A stretch of 64,000 bases of DNA. It comes from Polynucleobacter sp. MWH-Braz-FAM2G. GTDB taxonomy: Bacteria > Pseudomonadota > Gammaproteobacteria > Burkholderiales > Burkholderiaceae. The notes beneath the pieces were generated by a model, which was not told the DNA's origin, searched no databases, and was given only the letters and a program-made list of their open reading frames with translations. Of the stretch, positions 28,520 through 37,072 are shown piece by piece; positions within the stretch are counted from its first letter, which is position 1, and each line of letters opens with the position of its first letter. The position numbers and the translations under genes were made by a program. The stretch spans positions 992,001 through 1,056,000 of the forward strand of contig NZ_CP061300.1 of NCBI RefSeq assembly GCF_018687635.1, written 5' to 3'.

Positions 28520-29553
28520 TGCCGCAAACTCCTGAATCGAATCCCATTGATTATATCGATGATGAGGATTTCATCTCCCTTGAAATTCCCATGGAAATGG
28601 CTGGTGAGCGCTTAGACAAGGTGCTAGCAGGGTCTTTGCCTGATTTTTCTCGAAATCGACTGAAGTCTTGGGTGGAGGCTGGGGCTGTTATGGTCGACGG
28701 AAAGGTCACAAAAGCCCGTTATTTGCTTCGTGGAGGGGAGAGTATTAAGGTATTTCCGCAGGAAATGCCTGAACAATTTGCTTTTAGCCCCGAGGACATA
28801 GAGCTTGAAGTAATTTACAAAGATGAGTCCATCATTGTTATCAACAAACCTCCGGGTTTGGTTGTTCATCCCGCAGCCGGTAATTGGTCGGGGACTTTGC
28901 TCAATGGGCTTTTATTTCGTTATCCAGAATTAAAACTGCTGCCAAGGGCTGGAATTGTTCACCGTTTAGACAAAGATACCTCTGGATTGATGGTGGTTGC
29001 CAGAACATCACAAGCGCAAACCTCCTTAGTACGTCAACTTCAAGACAGAACAGTGGGACGTCGTTACCTAGCCTGGGTTTGGGGTGAGCCACCTAGCCAG
29101 GGAAAGGTTTTGGCCTCTGTGGGGCGAGATCAACGGGATCGATTAAAAATGGCAGCAGGAAGCCCGCAGGGAAAACCTGCCGCCACTTTGTTTAGACGAC
29201 TAGCTAAAGGTTTGGTTGGAGAGGCTCCCGTAGCTCTCCTTGAATGTCGTCTTGAAACGGGTCGTACCCATCAGATTCGAGTGCACTTGGAGTCGCTAGG
29301 TTACCCCTTGGTCGGAGACCCTGTTTATAAAAAGAAAACGCCTGGAGCTTCAAAGCAACTCTCCTTTCATCGACAAGCCTTGCATGCATTTGCTCTAAGT
29401 CTTCAGCATCCTGAAAAAAATCAATTAATGACTTGGTTTAAGCTTCCGCCGCAAGATCTTATGGAGCTATTGCCCCAATTAGGAATGAGTGAGGAGATTC
29501 TTCCTAAAGAAGCATCGGTAATTGCATCTATTAATAAAGAATTACAGTCGTGA
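28513..29553 (+). CDS. rluD: 23S rRNA pseudouridine synthase RluD
   Basis: RluD makes the pseudouridines of helix 69 (1911/1915/1917). The 346 residues have an N-terminal S4 RNA-binding domain (GERLDKVLAGSLPDFSRNRLKSWVEAGAVMVDG) and the catalytic motif GIVHRLDKDTSGLMVVAR with its aspartate, then GRTHQIRVHLESLGYPLVGDP. The start is GTG 28513, with GAAAGG about ten bases before it. It overlaps pgeF by four bases (GTGA). In E. coli the order rluD-yfiH and a divergent bamD are the same. Confidence 0.94.
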   Translation: MALPQTPESNPIDYIDDEDFISLEIPMEMAGERLDKVLAGSLPDFSRNRLKSWVEAGAVMVDGKVTKARYLLRGGESIKVFPQEMPEQFAFSPEDIELEVIYKDESIIVINKPPGLVVHPAAGNWSGTLLNGLLFRYPELKLLPRAGIVHRLDKDTSGLMVVARTSQAQTSLVRQLQDRTVGRRYLAWVWGEPPSQGKVLASVGRDQRDRLKMAAGSPQGKPAATLFRRLAKGLVGEAPVALLECRLETGRTHQIRVHLESLGYPLVGDPVYKKKTPGASKQLSFHRQALHAFALSLQHPEKNQLMTWFKLPPQDLMELLPQLGMSEEILPKEASVIASINKELQS

Positions 29554-30311
29554 GTTTTATTCTTCCTCAATGGTCAGCACCCAAGTCTGTTCATGCCTTG
29601 GTCAGCATTCGAATAGGCGGGGTGAGTAAAGCGCCATTTGATTCTTTGAACTTAGGGGATCATGTGGGCGATTCAATTGAAAATGTCCTAGCTAACAGGG
29701 CTATTTTTTCCAAAAATTTGCCAAATGAACCTCTTTGGTTAAAGCAAATCCATAGCACTGTTGTCAGCACTCCCCAAACCCGTAAGCTGGCTCAGCATTC
29801 AGCAATCATGGCAGATGCTTCAGTGACTAACGTGCCAGGGGAGGTATTGGTAGTGATGACTGCAGATTGTTTGCCTGTGTTGTTTACTAATTCACGCGGA
29901 ACTGCTGTTGGTGTTGCTCATGCAGGCTGGAGAGGGCTTTGTGCCGGAATATTAGAAAACACGATTTCTGAGCTGCTCAATATTTCTGATGATGAATCAG
30001 CAGGCAATCTCAGGGTTTGGTTGGGACCAGCGATTGGTCCTGAGCGATTTGAAGTTGGTCAGGATGTAGTCAATGCCTTTGAAGATTTCGGCATTCCTTT
30101 TTCAAAAAATGCCTTTCAATCAATTCCGAATAAAGAAGGTAAATACTTGGCCAATATCTATCAACTCGCAAGAGATCGACTTGAGTCTTGTGGCGTTACA
30201 TCAATATCTGGCGGTGAGTTTTGCACCGTTCAAGATTCAACGCATTTCTTCTCGTATCGTCGTGATGGTGAAACGGGAAGATTCGCTACGGCTATTTGGA
30301 TTGCGCCTTAG
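29550..30311 (+). CDS. pgeF: Peptidoglycan editing factor PgeF (YfiH, laccase-fold)
   Basis: A DUF152/YfiH family enzyme that removes mis-incorporated amino acids from the first position of the peptidoglycan stem; the family was earlier called polyphenol oxidase. Its 253 residues contain the conserved histidine and cysteine sites: KQIHSTVV, MTADCLPVLF, VGVAHAGWRGLCAGI, WLGPAIGPERFEVG and HFFSYRRDGETGRFA. Start is GTG inside the rluD stop region, a common coupling. Confidence 0.92.
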   Translation: MSFILPQWSAPKSVHALVSIRIGGVSKAPFDSLNLGDHVGDSIENVLANRAIFSKNLPNEPLWLKQIHSTVVSTPQTRKLAQHSAIMADASVTNVPGEVLVVMTADCLPVLFTNSRGTAVGVAHAGWRGLCAGILENTISELLNISDDESAGNLRVWLGPAIGPERFEVGQDVVNAFEDFGIPFSKNAFQSIPNKEGKYLANIYQLARDRLESCGVTSISGGEFCTVQDSTHFFSYRRDGETGRFATAIWIAP

Positions 30312-30337
30312 CCTTCACAAAGATATGCGGGTTATTA

Positions 30338-30358
30338 CTAGCTTATTGATTAGGCTAG
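30338..30358 (+). repeat. Inverted repeat between pgeF and phaC
   Basis: CTAGCTTA and TAGGCTAG form an 8-bp stem with one G-U pair around TTGAT. No T-run follows, so it is either a weak terminator of pgeF or a site near the phaC promoter. The rest of 30312-30425 shows nothing else clear. Confidence 0.35.
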
Positions 30359-30425
30359 GGTTATTGCGTATAACTCTAAATGCCTTAAGGGTTGAGAATA
30401 CATTTAACTAAATGAAGAGATTACT

Positions 30426-32060
30426 ATGTTTGCAGGCATGAATACAGGTGCAACCCCATCTTTGGCACCGCACCATATGGCACTAATTCCGCCAGAGCGT
30501 TTATCCGAAATTCAAAAAGAATATTTTACGGAGCTAGCGCATATTGCTACCAATCCTGAAGCGATTGAGGTGAAAGACCGTCGCTTTGCTGGAAAAGCAT
30601 GGCACTCCTCATGGAGTAAGGTAATTGCAGCAACTTATTTGCTTAATTCAAAGCATTTAATGTCGCTGGCTAAGGCAGTTGAAACCGATGAAAAGTCGAA
30701 ACAGAAGATTCTGTTTACTACTGAGCAAATGATTGATGCGCTCTCTCCATCCAACTTTATTGCGACCAACCCAGAAGTTTTAGAGAGCATCATTAGCTCT
30801 CAGGGTCAGTCTATTCAAAAGGGGATTGTGAACTTACTGGGAGATATGAAAAAAGGTAAGGTTTCACAAACGGATGAGTCAGCCTTTGAAGTTGGAAGAA
30901 ATATCGCTACCACTGAAGGGCATGTGGTATTTCGTAATGAATTATTTGAATTAATTCAATACACACCATTAACAGAGCAAGTTTTTGAGCGCCCCTATTT
31001 AATGGTTCCTCCTTGTATCAACAAGTATTACATCCTAGACCTTCAGCCCGATAACTCGGTTGTTCGTCATATGGTTAGTCAGGGCCACACTGTCTTCTTG
31101 GTGTCTTGGAAGAATCCAGATGCATCCATGGCTGAGGTGAGCTGGGATGACTATGTTGGTAAAGGCGTAATTAAAGCAATTGATGTTGTTAAAGAAATAT
31201 CTGAATCCAAGCAAATTAATATATTGGGATTCTGTGTTGGTGGCACTTTGACAACTTCCGCCTTGGCTGTTTTGGCGGCGCGCGATGAGCATCCAGCAGC
31301 AAGTTTGACTCTCTTTACCACTTTATTAGACTTCACCAACACAGGCATTCTGGATGTCTTCATTGATGAAGGCATGGTAGAAATGCGTGAGAACACCATT
31401 GGTGGTAAAGGTGGTAAGTATGGAATGATGTCAGGCCTTGATTTGGGTAACACCTTCTCATTCTTACGACCAAATGACTTGGTGTGGAATTATGTTGTTG
31501 AGAATTACCTTAAAGGCAATTCGCCTCCACCATTTGATCTGCTCTATTGGAATGGTGACTCTACCAATCTTCCAGGTGCGATGTACTGCTGGTACTTGCG
31601 TCATACCTATTTGCAAAATGATTTGATTAAGCCAGGCAAAGTCAAAATTTGTGGCGAGAAGATTGATCTTGGAAAAATTAAATGTCCTGCTTATCTGTAC
31701 GCTTCTCAAGAAGATCATATCGTTCCATGGCAATCTGCTTATGAGTCGACGCACATTCTCAAAGGTAAAAATCGCTTTGTGTTGGGCGCATCTGGCCATA
31801 TCGCTGGCGTGATTAATCCACCTGCCAAAAATAAGCGCTACTATTTTGAAAATAGCAAGATTGCTCCAACCGCACAGGAGTGGCTGGAAGGTGCAAAACA
31901 GATTCCAGGAAGTTGGTGGCCAGACTATACAAAATGGCTTGAGCAATATGCTGGCAAACAAAAGCCAGCTAGCAAAACCTTCGGCAATTCCAAGTATAAA
32001 AAAATGGAAGCCGCACCTGGGGTGTATGTAAAAGAAAAAGCAACACCTGAATTCAAGTAA
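30426..32060 (+). CDS. phaC: Class I poly(3-hydroxyalkanoate) synthase PhaC
   Basis: PhaC polymerises (R)-3-hydroxyacyl-CoA into granules. Its 544 residues include an N-terminal helical domain and an alpha/beta-hydrolase domain. The lipase-like box GFCVGG puts the catalytic cysteine at residue 270; the other triad members are expected in the conserved D (SQEDHIVPW) and H (GASGHIAGVINPP) motifs, both present. Length and the PW-x-x-D context fit class I. It begins the set phaC-phaB-phaR; the thiolase is split off behind rimO. Confidence 0.95.
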   Translation: MFAGMNTGATPSLAPHHMALIPPERLSEIQKEYFTELAHIATNPEAIEVKDRRFAGKAWHSSWSKVIAATYLLNSKHLMSLAKAVETDEKSKQKILFTTEQMIDALSPSNFIATNPEVLESIISSQGQSIQKGIVNLLGDMKKGKVSQTDESAFEVGRNIATTEGHVVFRNELFELIQYTPLTEQVFERPYLMVPPCINKYYILDLQPDNSVVRHMVSQGHTVFLVSWKNPDASMAEVSWDDYVGKGVIKAIDVVKEISESKQINILGFCVGGTLTTSALAVLAARDEHPAASLTLFTTLLDFTNTGILDVFIDEGMVEMRENTIGGKGGKYGMMSGLDLGNTFSFLRPNDLVWNYVVENYLKGNSPPPFDLLYWNGDSTNLPGAMYCWYLRHTYLQNDLIKPGKVKICGEKIDLGKIKCPAYLYASQEDHIVPWQSAYESTHILKGKNRFVLGASGHIAGVINPPAKNKRYYFENSKIAPTAQEWLEGAKQIPGSWWPDYTKWLEQYAGKQKPASKTFGNSKYKKMEAAPGVYVKEKATPEFK

Positions 32061-32092
32061 CTATTAACAAAGCTTTTTAAAAGGGGAAAGTA

Positions 32093-32833
32093 ATGTCTCA
32101 AAAAGTCGCATATGTAACTGGTGGTATGGGTGGTATTGGTACCGCTATTTGTCAACGTCTTGCTAAGGATGGCTTTAAGGTCATTGCTGGTTGTGGTCCT
32201 AATTCACCACGTAAAGATCGTTGGATTGCTGAACAAAAAGCCCTTGGCTATGATTTCATCGCCTCAGAAGGTAACGTTTCAGACTGGGATAGCACTGTTG
32301 CCGCTTTTGACAAGGTAAAGGCTGAAGTAGGTCGTGTCGACGTATTGGTAAATAACGCAGGTATTACTCGTGACAGCGTGTTCCGTAAGATGACACCTGA
32401 TGCATGGAAAGCGGTTATTGATACAAACCTGAACTCTTTGTTTAATGTAACGAAGCAAGTGATCGATGGCATGGTCGATAACAACTGGGGTCGCATTATC
32501 AATATCTCCTCAGTAAATGGACAAAAGGGTCAATTTGGTCAGTGTAACTATTCCACTGCTAAAGCAGGTTTACATGGTTTCACTATGGCTTTGGCTCAAG
32601 AAGTCGCAACTAAAGGCGTTACTGTAAACACCGTTTCACCTGGCTATATCGGTACAGATATGGTGAAGGCTATTCGTGAAGATGTGTTGGAGAAAATCGT
32701 TTCTGGTATCCCTGTTAAGCGTTTGGGAACTCCTGAAGAGATTGCTTCTATTTGTTGCTGGATTGCTTCAGATGATGGTGGCTATGCAACTGGCGCAGAC
32801 TTCTCGCTAAATGGTGGTATCCATACTGGTTAA
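32093..32833 (+). CDS. phaB: Acetoacetyl-CoA reductase PhaB
   Basis: An NADPH-linked short-chain dehydrogenase, 246 residues, that makes (R)-3-hydroxybutyryl-CoA for PhaC. The cofactor loop is VTGGMGGIGTAICQRL, the NNAG motif follows (VLVNNAGITRDSVFRKM), and the catalytic serine, tyrosine and lysine are in ISSVNGQKGQFGQCNYSTAKAG. GRIINISSVNGQ is a PhaB-specific pattern. AAAGGGGAAAG gives a good Shine-Dalgarno. FabG enzymes share the fold, but the position after phaC makes PhaB clear. Confidence 0.95.
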   Translation: MSQKVAYVTGGMGGIGTAICQRLAKDGFKVIAGCGPNSPRKDRWIAEQKALGYDFIASEGNVSDWDSTVAAFDKVKAEVGRVDVLVNNAGITRDSVFRKMTPDAWKAVIDTNLNSLFNVTKQVIDGMVDNNWGRIINISSVNGQKGQFGQCNYSTAKAGLHGFTMALAQEVATKGVTVNTVSPGYIGTDMVKAIREDVLEKIVSGIPVKRLGTPEEIASICCWIASDDGGYATGADFSLNGGIHTG

Positions 32834-32835
32834 TA

Positions 32836-32872
32836 TTGCACTGCAACAATAAACAGTATTTGCAGTACGCAA
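32836..32872. promoter_or_regulatory. Candidate PhaR operator dyads before phaR
   Basis: TTGCA-C-TGCAA (32836-32846) is a perfect dyad and TTGC-AGTAC-GCAA (32860-32872) a second, with centres 25 bp apart. A related half-element TTGCGATGCAG lies at 32921-32931, close to the phaR start. PhaR proteins are known to bind TGC-rich dyads and repress their own gene. Confidence 0.5.
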
Positions 32873-32949
32873 CACAGCGTATTTACCTTTTGGTCAAACT
32901 AAGGCTAAACTACGCTGATGTTGCGATGCAGTAAAGAGTAAGGAAAAAA

Positions 32950-33510
32950 ATGGTAACCCGCGCAAAACGAGCCGGCGAAGATCGGCTCATCAAAAAGTAT
33001 CCCAATCGTCGCCTTTACGATACCCAGACAAGTGCATATGTCACCTTGTCCGACATCAAAGGTTTGGTCATGGCAAATGAAGTATTTAAGGTTGTCGATG
33101 CTAAAACTGAAGAAGATTTAACGCGCAATATTTTGCTGCAAATTATTCTCGAGGAAGAGGCTGGTGGTGCCCCAGTCTTCTCATCGCAAATGTTGTCTCA
33201 AATCATTCGCTTCTATGGAAACTCCATGCAAGGTTTGATGGGTAATTATTTAGAAAAGACAATGCAATCTTTTGTCGATATCCACAATAAACTTGGTGAT
33301 CAAACAAAGGGCCTCGGTGCAGGAAGTACTCCGGAGGCTTGGTCTCAAATGATGAATCTGCAAAATCCGCTAATGCAAGGCTTGATGGGAAACTACATGG
33401 AGCAAAGCAAGGATCTTTTTATTAAGATGCAAGAGCAAATGCAGGGTTCACAAAATATTTTTGGAAGCTTTCCATTTACGACTCAGCCTAATAAAACTGA
33501 AAAAGAATAG
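32950..33510 (+). CDS. phaR: Polyhydroxyalkanoate synthesis repressor PhaR
   Basis: PhaR represses phasin and its own gene and is released when it binds growing PHA granules. The conserved N-terminal DNA-binding region is here in full ([29 protein letters not shown], residues 13-41), followed by the accumulation-associated domain ([29 protein letters not shown]) and a glutamine- and methionine-rich tail with repeated QGLMGNYxE segments near residues 95 and 140. The 186-residue length is normal. The upstream gap holds TTGC dyads that may be its own operator. Confidence 0.94.
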   Translation: MVTRAKRAGEDRLIKKYPNRRLYDTQTSAYVTLSDIKGLVMANEVFKVVDAKTEEDLTRNILLQIILEEEAGGAPVFSSQMLSQIIRFYGNSMQGLMGNYLEKTMQSFVDIHNKLGDQTKGLGAGSTPEAWSQMMNLQNPLMQGLMGNYMEQSKDLFIKMQEQMQGSQNIFGSFPFTTQPNKTEKE

Positions 33511-33512
33511 TT

Positions 33513-34871
33513 GTGGCTGGAAAAATTGGTTTTGTCTCCTTAGGCTGTCCTAAGGCATTAGTAGATTCTGAGTTAATCCTTACGCAACTGAGTGCGGAAG
33601 GTTATGAAACTGCTAAGGATTACTCAGGCGCAGATCTCGTAGTAGTTAATACTTGCGGCTTTATTGATTCAGCTGTTGAGGAGAGTCTCTCAGCAATTGG
33701 TGAGGCCTTGGCTGAAAACGGTAAAGTGATTGTAACCGGCTGTCTTGGCGCGAGAAAAAATCCTGATGGAAGTGATCTCATCTCGACCATTCACCCCAAA
33801 GTGCTTGCAGTTACAGGGCCACACGCTACCGATGAGGTCATGCAGGCAATTCATTTGCATCTGCCAAAGCCGCACGATCCATTTACAGATTTAGTTCCAT
33901 CAACTGGTGTTAAGTTAACTCCAAAACATTACGCCTACCTCAAAATTAGTGAGGGCTGCAATCATCGCTGTACTTTTTGCATCATCCCCAGTTTGCGCGG
34001 TGATTTGCTATCTCGACCAATAGGAGAGGTTTTGCTTGAAGCAAAACGCTTGTTTGAGTCAGGCGTTAAAGAGTTATTGGTTGTCTCTCAAGATACGAGT
34101 GCTTATGGTGTGGATATTCAATATCGCACAGGCTTTTGGGATGGAAAGCCTGTAAAGACCAAAATGTTTGATTTGGTGAGTGCCTTAAATCAAATCGCCC
34201 GAGAATATAAGGCTTGGGTCAGATTGCACTATGTTTATCCCTATCCACATGTGGATGATGTCTTGCCTTTGATGGCTGAATTTTCTGAGCACGGTTACGG
34301 AGTTTTGCCTTACCTTGATATCCCTTTGCAACATGCCCATCCAGATGTGCTCAAGCGGATGAAACGGCCTGCTAGTGGCGAGAAGAATTTAGAGCGTATT
34401 TTGGCTTGGCGTTCAGCATGTCCAGACCTAGTTATTCGTAGTACTTTTATTGCGGGTTTCCCTGGTGAGACTGAAGAGGAATTTGAATATCTACTGCAAT
34501 TCTTGGATGAGGCTCAAATTGATCGTGCGGGATGTTTTGCATATTCACCGGTTGAGGGCGCAACTGCCAATCAATTAGATAATCCAGTGCCTGAGCAAAT
34601 TCGGGAAGAACGTCGTGCCAGGTTTATGGAAAAGGCTGAAGCCATCTCTGTTGAGAGGCTTGCTAAAAAAATAGGCAAACGTATTCAGGTCATTGTTGAT
34701 CGTGTCGATGACTCTGGTGGAATAGGCAGAAGTATTGGGGATGCCCCTGAAATTGATGGTTTGGTGCGGGTTTTTCCGCCAAGTAAGCCTTCAAAAAGGT
34801 ATCGTGCCGGAGAAATTATTCGAGTTTCAGTCATAGGCTCCCAAGGGCATGACCTAATAGCCGAAACTTGA
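33513..34871 (+). CDS. rimO: Ribosomal protein S12 methylthiotransferase RimO
   Basis: A radical-SAM methylthiotransferase that modifies an aspartate of ribosomal protein S12. The 452 residues carry the N-terminal UPF0004 cluster cysteines ([27 protein letters not shown]), the radical-SAM motif [11 protein letters not shown] near residue 149, and a C-terminal TRAM domain ([22 protein letters not shown]). The start is GTG 33513, two bases after phaR, so the genes are likely co-transcribed. It interrupts the PHA gene group. Confidence 0.95.
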   Translation: MAGKIGFVSLGCPKALVDSELILTQLSAEGYETAKDYSGADLVVVNTCGFIDSAVEESLSAIGEALAENGKVIVTGCLGARKNPDGSDLISTIHPKVLAVTGPHATDEVMQAIHLHLPKPHDPFTDLVPSTGVKLTPKHYAYLKISEGCNHRCTFCIIPSLRGDLLSRPIGEVLLEAKRLFESGVKELLVVSQDTSAYGVDIQYRTGFWDGKPVKTKMFDLVSALNQIAREYKAWVRLHYVYPYPHVDDVLPLMAEFSEHGYGVLPYLDIPLQHAHPDVLKRMKRPASGEKNLERILAWRSACPDLVIRSTFIAGFPGETEEEFEYLLQFLDEAQIDRAGCFAYSPVEGATANQLDNPVPEQIREERRARFMEKAEAISVERLAKKIGKRIQVIVDRVDDSGGIGRSIGDAPEIDGLVRVFPPSKPSKRYRAGEIIRVSVIGSQGHDLIAET

Positions 34872-34941
34872 CTAATGTTATAAAAATGATGGTTGAATTA
34901 TTAATTTAGCCCAATTTGTGGGCTTAGATAAGGGGATTAAT

Positions 34942-36126
34942 ATGAGTCGTGATGTCGTTGTCTTGAGTGCAGTTCGTTCCGCAATCGGTACCTTTAATGG
35001 CGCTCTCAGTAGTTTTGAGCCCTCCGAGCTTGGCGGTATCGTGATGAAAGAGGCGGTTGCTCGCTCTGGGGTTGATCCAGCATTAATTAACTATGTCACT
35101 GTTGGTAATACTATTCCGACAGACAGTCGCTATGGCTACGTTGCACGTGTTGCATCCATCCAGGCCGGCCTGCCAATGGAATCTGTTGCAATGGCATTAA
35201 ATCGTCTTTGCAGCTCTGGATTGCAAGCAATTGTTACTACTGCCCAACAAATTATGTTGGGTGATTGCGATTACGGTATTGGTGGTGGTGTAGAAGTGAT
35301 GTCACGCGGTATGTATGGTTCCCCAGCAATGCGCAGTGGTGCTCGTATGGGTGACACCAAGATGCTTGACTTGATGGTGGCGATTTTGACTGACCCATTT
35401 GGCGTTGGTCATATGGGTGTTACTGCAGAAAACCTAGTAGAAAAATGGAAGCTAACACGTGAGGAGCAAGATGCTCTTGCAGTTGAATCTCACCGCCGTG
35501 CTGCGAATGCTATTAAAGAAGGTCGCTTTAAATCTCAAATCGTTCCGATCACCATCAAAACTCGTAAGGGTGACGTGGTGTTTGATACCGATGAGCATGT
35601 AAAGCCAGACACCACTATGGAAACACTAGCCAAGATGAAGGCAGTGTTCAAAAAAGAGGGTGGTTCAGTAACTGCTGGTAACGCCTCAGGCATTAATGAT
35701 GGTGCTGCATTCTTTGTTTTGGCTGATGCTGAAACTGCAAAGAAAGCAGGTCAAAAGCCAATCGCTCGCTTGGTATCCTATGCAATTGCTGGTGTACCTA
35801 ATCACATTATGGGTGAAGGCCCAATTCCTGCGACTAAGATTGCTCTAGAGCGTGCTGGTCTGAAATTAGATCAAATCGACGTGATTGAGTCTAATGAAGC
35901 ATTCGCAGCGCAAGCACTCGCGGTGACCAAAGGTTTGGGATTAGATCCTGCTAAAACTAACGTTAATGGCGGCGCTATTGCATTGGGTCACCCAATTGGT
36001 TGCTCTGGTGCAGCTATTGCTACTAAGGCGATTCATGAGTTACATCGTGTTCAAGGCAAATATGCGTTGGTAACAATGTGTATTGGTGGTGGTCAAGGTA
36101 TTGCGACTATTTTCGAGCGCCTGTAA
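34942..36126 (+). CDS. Acetyl-CoA acetyltransferase / beta-ketothiolase
   Basis: A 394-residue thiolase that condenses two acetyl-CoA to acetoacetyl-CoA, or works on longer ketoacyl-CoA. The acylated cysteine is in NRLCSSGLQAI, the histidine in GGAIALGHPIGCSG and the second cysteine in VTMCIGGGQG. ATG 34942 is chosen over GTG 34918 because AGGGG lies six bases before it. VLSAVRSAIGTFNG and the QLM-type residues are close to BktB-type enzymes of Burkholderiaceae. With PhaB and PhaC upstream it would supply PHB synthesis. A small hairpin (34908-34924) lies in its leader. Confidence 0.92.
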   Translation: MSRDVVVLSAVRSAIGTFNGALSSFEPSELGGIVMKEAVARSGVDPALINYVTVGNTIPTDSRYGYVARVASIQAGLPMESVAMALNRLCSSGLQAIVTTAQQIMLGDCDYGIGGGVEVMSRGMYGSPAMRSGARMGDTKMLDLMVAILTDPFGVGHMGVTAENLVEKWKLTREEQDALAVESHRRAANAIKEGRFKSQIVPITIKTRKGDVVFDTDEHVKPDTTMETLAKMKAVFKKEGGSVTAGNASGINDGAAFFVLADAETAKKAGQKPIARLVSYAIAGVPNHIMGEGPIPATKIALERAGLKLDQIDVIESNEAFAAQALAVTKGLGLDPAKTNVNGGAIALGHPIGCSGAAIATKAIHELHRVQGKYALVTMCIGGGQGIATIFERL

Positions 36127-36143
36127 TTATTCAAATTACCTAT

Positions 36144-36170
36144 GATCTCTTAAGTAAATCTTAAGAGATC
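36144..36170. terminator. Perfect 11-bp hairpin between the thiolase gene and serB
   Basis: GATCTCTTAAG and CTTAAGAGATC pair perfectly around TAAAT. The right arm includes the serB stop codon. It is placed where a two-way terminator is needed, but neither side has a clear T-run, so its strength is doubtful. Confidence 0.45.
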
Positions 36171-37051
36171 AACAGTAAGGCAGCATCCAAGCCGACATGG
36201 TCAAAAGCCGCGTCGGCTTTTTCTTTAACTACAGGTTTAGCTTTATAGGCAACGCTAATTCCTGAGCCATTCATCATGATTAAATCATTCGCACCATCAC
36301 CCATGGTGATGGAATTTGCTTTAGTGCAGCCAAGACGTTCACATACTGCATCCAGGTGAGCCGCCTTTGCAAAGCCGTCGACGATATCACCGAGCACTTT
36401 ACCGGTTAGCTTGCCATCAATAATCTCAAGTGTATTGGCTTGGGTTTGTTTAATTCCAAGTTGTAACCGCAATTTTTCGGTAAAGAATGTAAAGCCTCCA
36501 GATACAAGCAAACTATAAATTCCGCGTTCATTAGCACCCGCTAAAAGTTCGGCTGCTCCAGGATTGGGTTTTAAGCGTTCTCGGTACACTGATTCAAGTG
36601 CGTCAGCGTGAACGCCTTCAAGTAAGGCGACACGCCTTCTCAAGCTTTCTTTGAAGTCTTTAATTTCTCCGCGCATTGTGGCTTCAGTGATTGCAGCAAC
36701 AGCGGATTTTTTACCTGTGAAATCAGCTATTTCATCAATACATTCGATATTGATGAGAGTGGAATCCATATCCATCGCTAAGACTTGAATGTCTTGTGAA
36801 ACTAAATCAGCACGCAAGAAACAGAGATCGGTGCTGTAATTTGATGCAATGCTTCTGAGCGCCTCTCTTTGAAGGGTATCTAGATTAGCACTGCATTCCC
36901 AACGCGCACTATAGTAGGCGCCATTAAATAGTTGATCACCAAGGGTATGCAAACTGACGCCTATAAGGTGAGCATGATTTTTTAATTCAAAAACCAGCTT
37001 TTCTGCGATAGGCGTTCTAGAAAGAGCAACAAGAGTTTGATGGTTTGCCAT
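36161..37051 (-). CDS. serB: Phosphoserine phosphatase SerB
   Basis: A HAD-family phosphatase, the last step in serine synthesis. The nucleophile motif is MDMDSTLINIECIDEIADF (aspartates near residues 94 and 96), motif II is LLVSGGFTFF and the DD motif is ITMGDGANDLIMM. The N-terminal ~80 residues form an ACT-like regulatory domain as in the E. coli enzyme. 296 residues is usual for betaproteobacteria. It lies downstream of mfd, 21 bp away, probably in the same transcript. Confidence 0.95.
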   Translation of the reverse strand: MANHQTLVALSRTPIAEKLVFELKNHAHLIGVSLHTLGDQLFNGAYYSARWECSANLDTLQREALRSIASNYSTDLCFLRADLVSQDIQVLAMDMDSTLINIECIDEIADFTGKKSAVAAITEATMRGEIKDFKESLRRRVALLEGVHADALESVYRERLKPNPGAAELLAGANERGIYSLLVSGGFTFFTEKLRLQLGIKQTQANTLEIIDGKLTGKVLGDIVDGFAKAAHLDAVCERLGCTKANSITMGDGANDLIMMNGSGISVAYKAKPVVKEKADAAFDHVGLDAALLLIS

Positions 37052-37072
37052 AGATTGAATAATAGTGGATGA

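Noticed and set aside
34908..34924. AGCCCA/TGGGCT hairpin after rimO as terminator
   Set aside because: Short stem with no T-run, and it lies in the thiolase leader; left unassigned.
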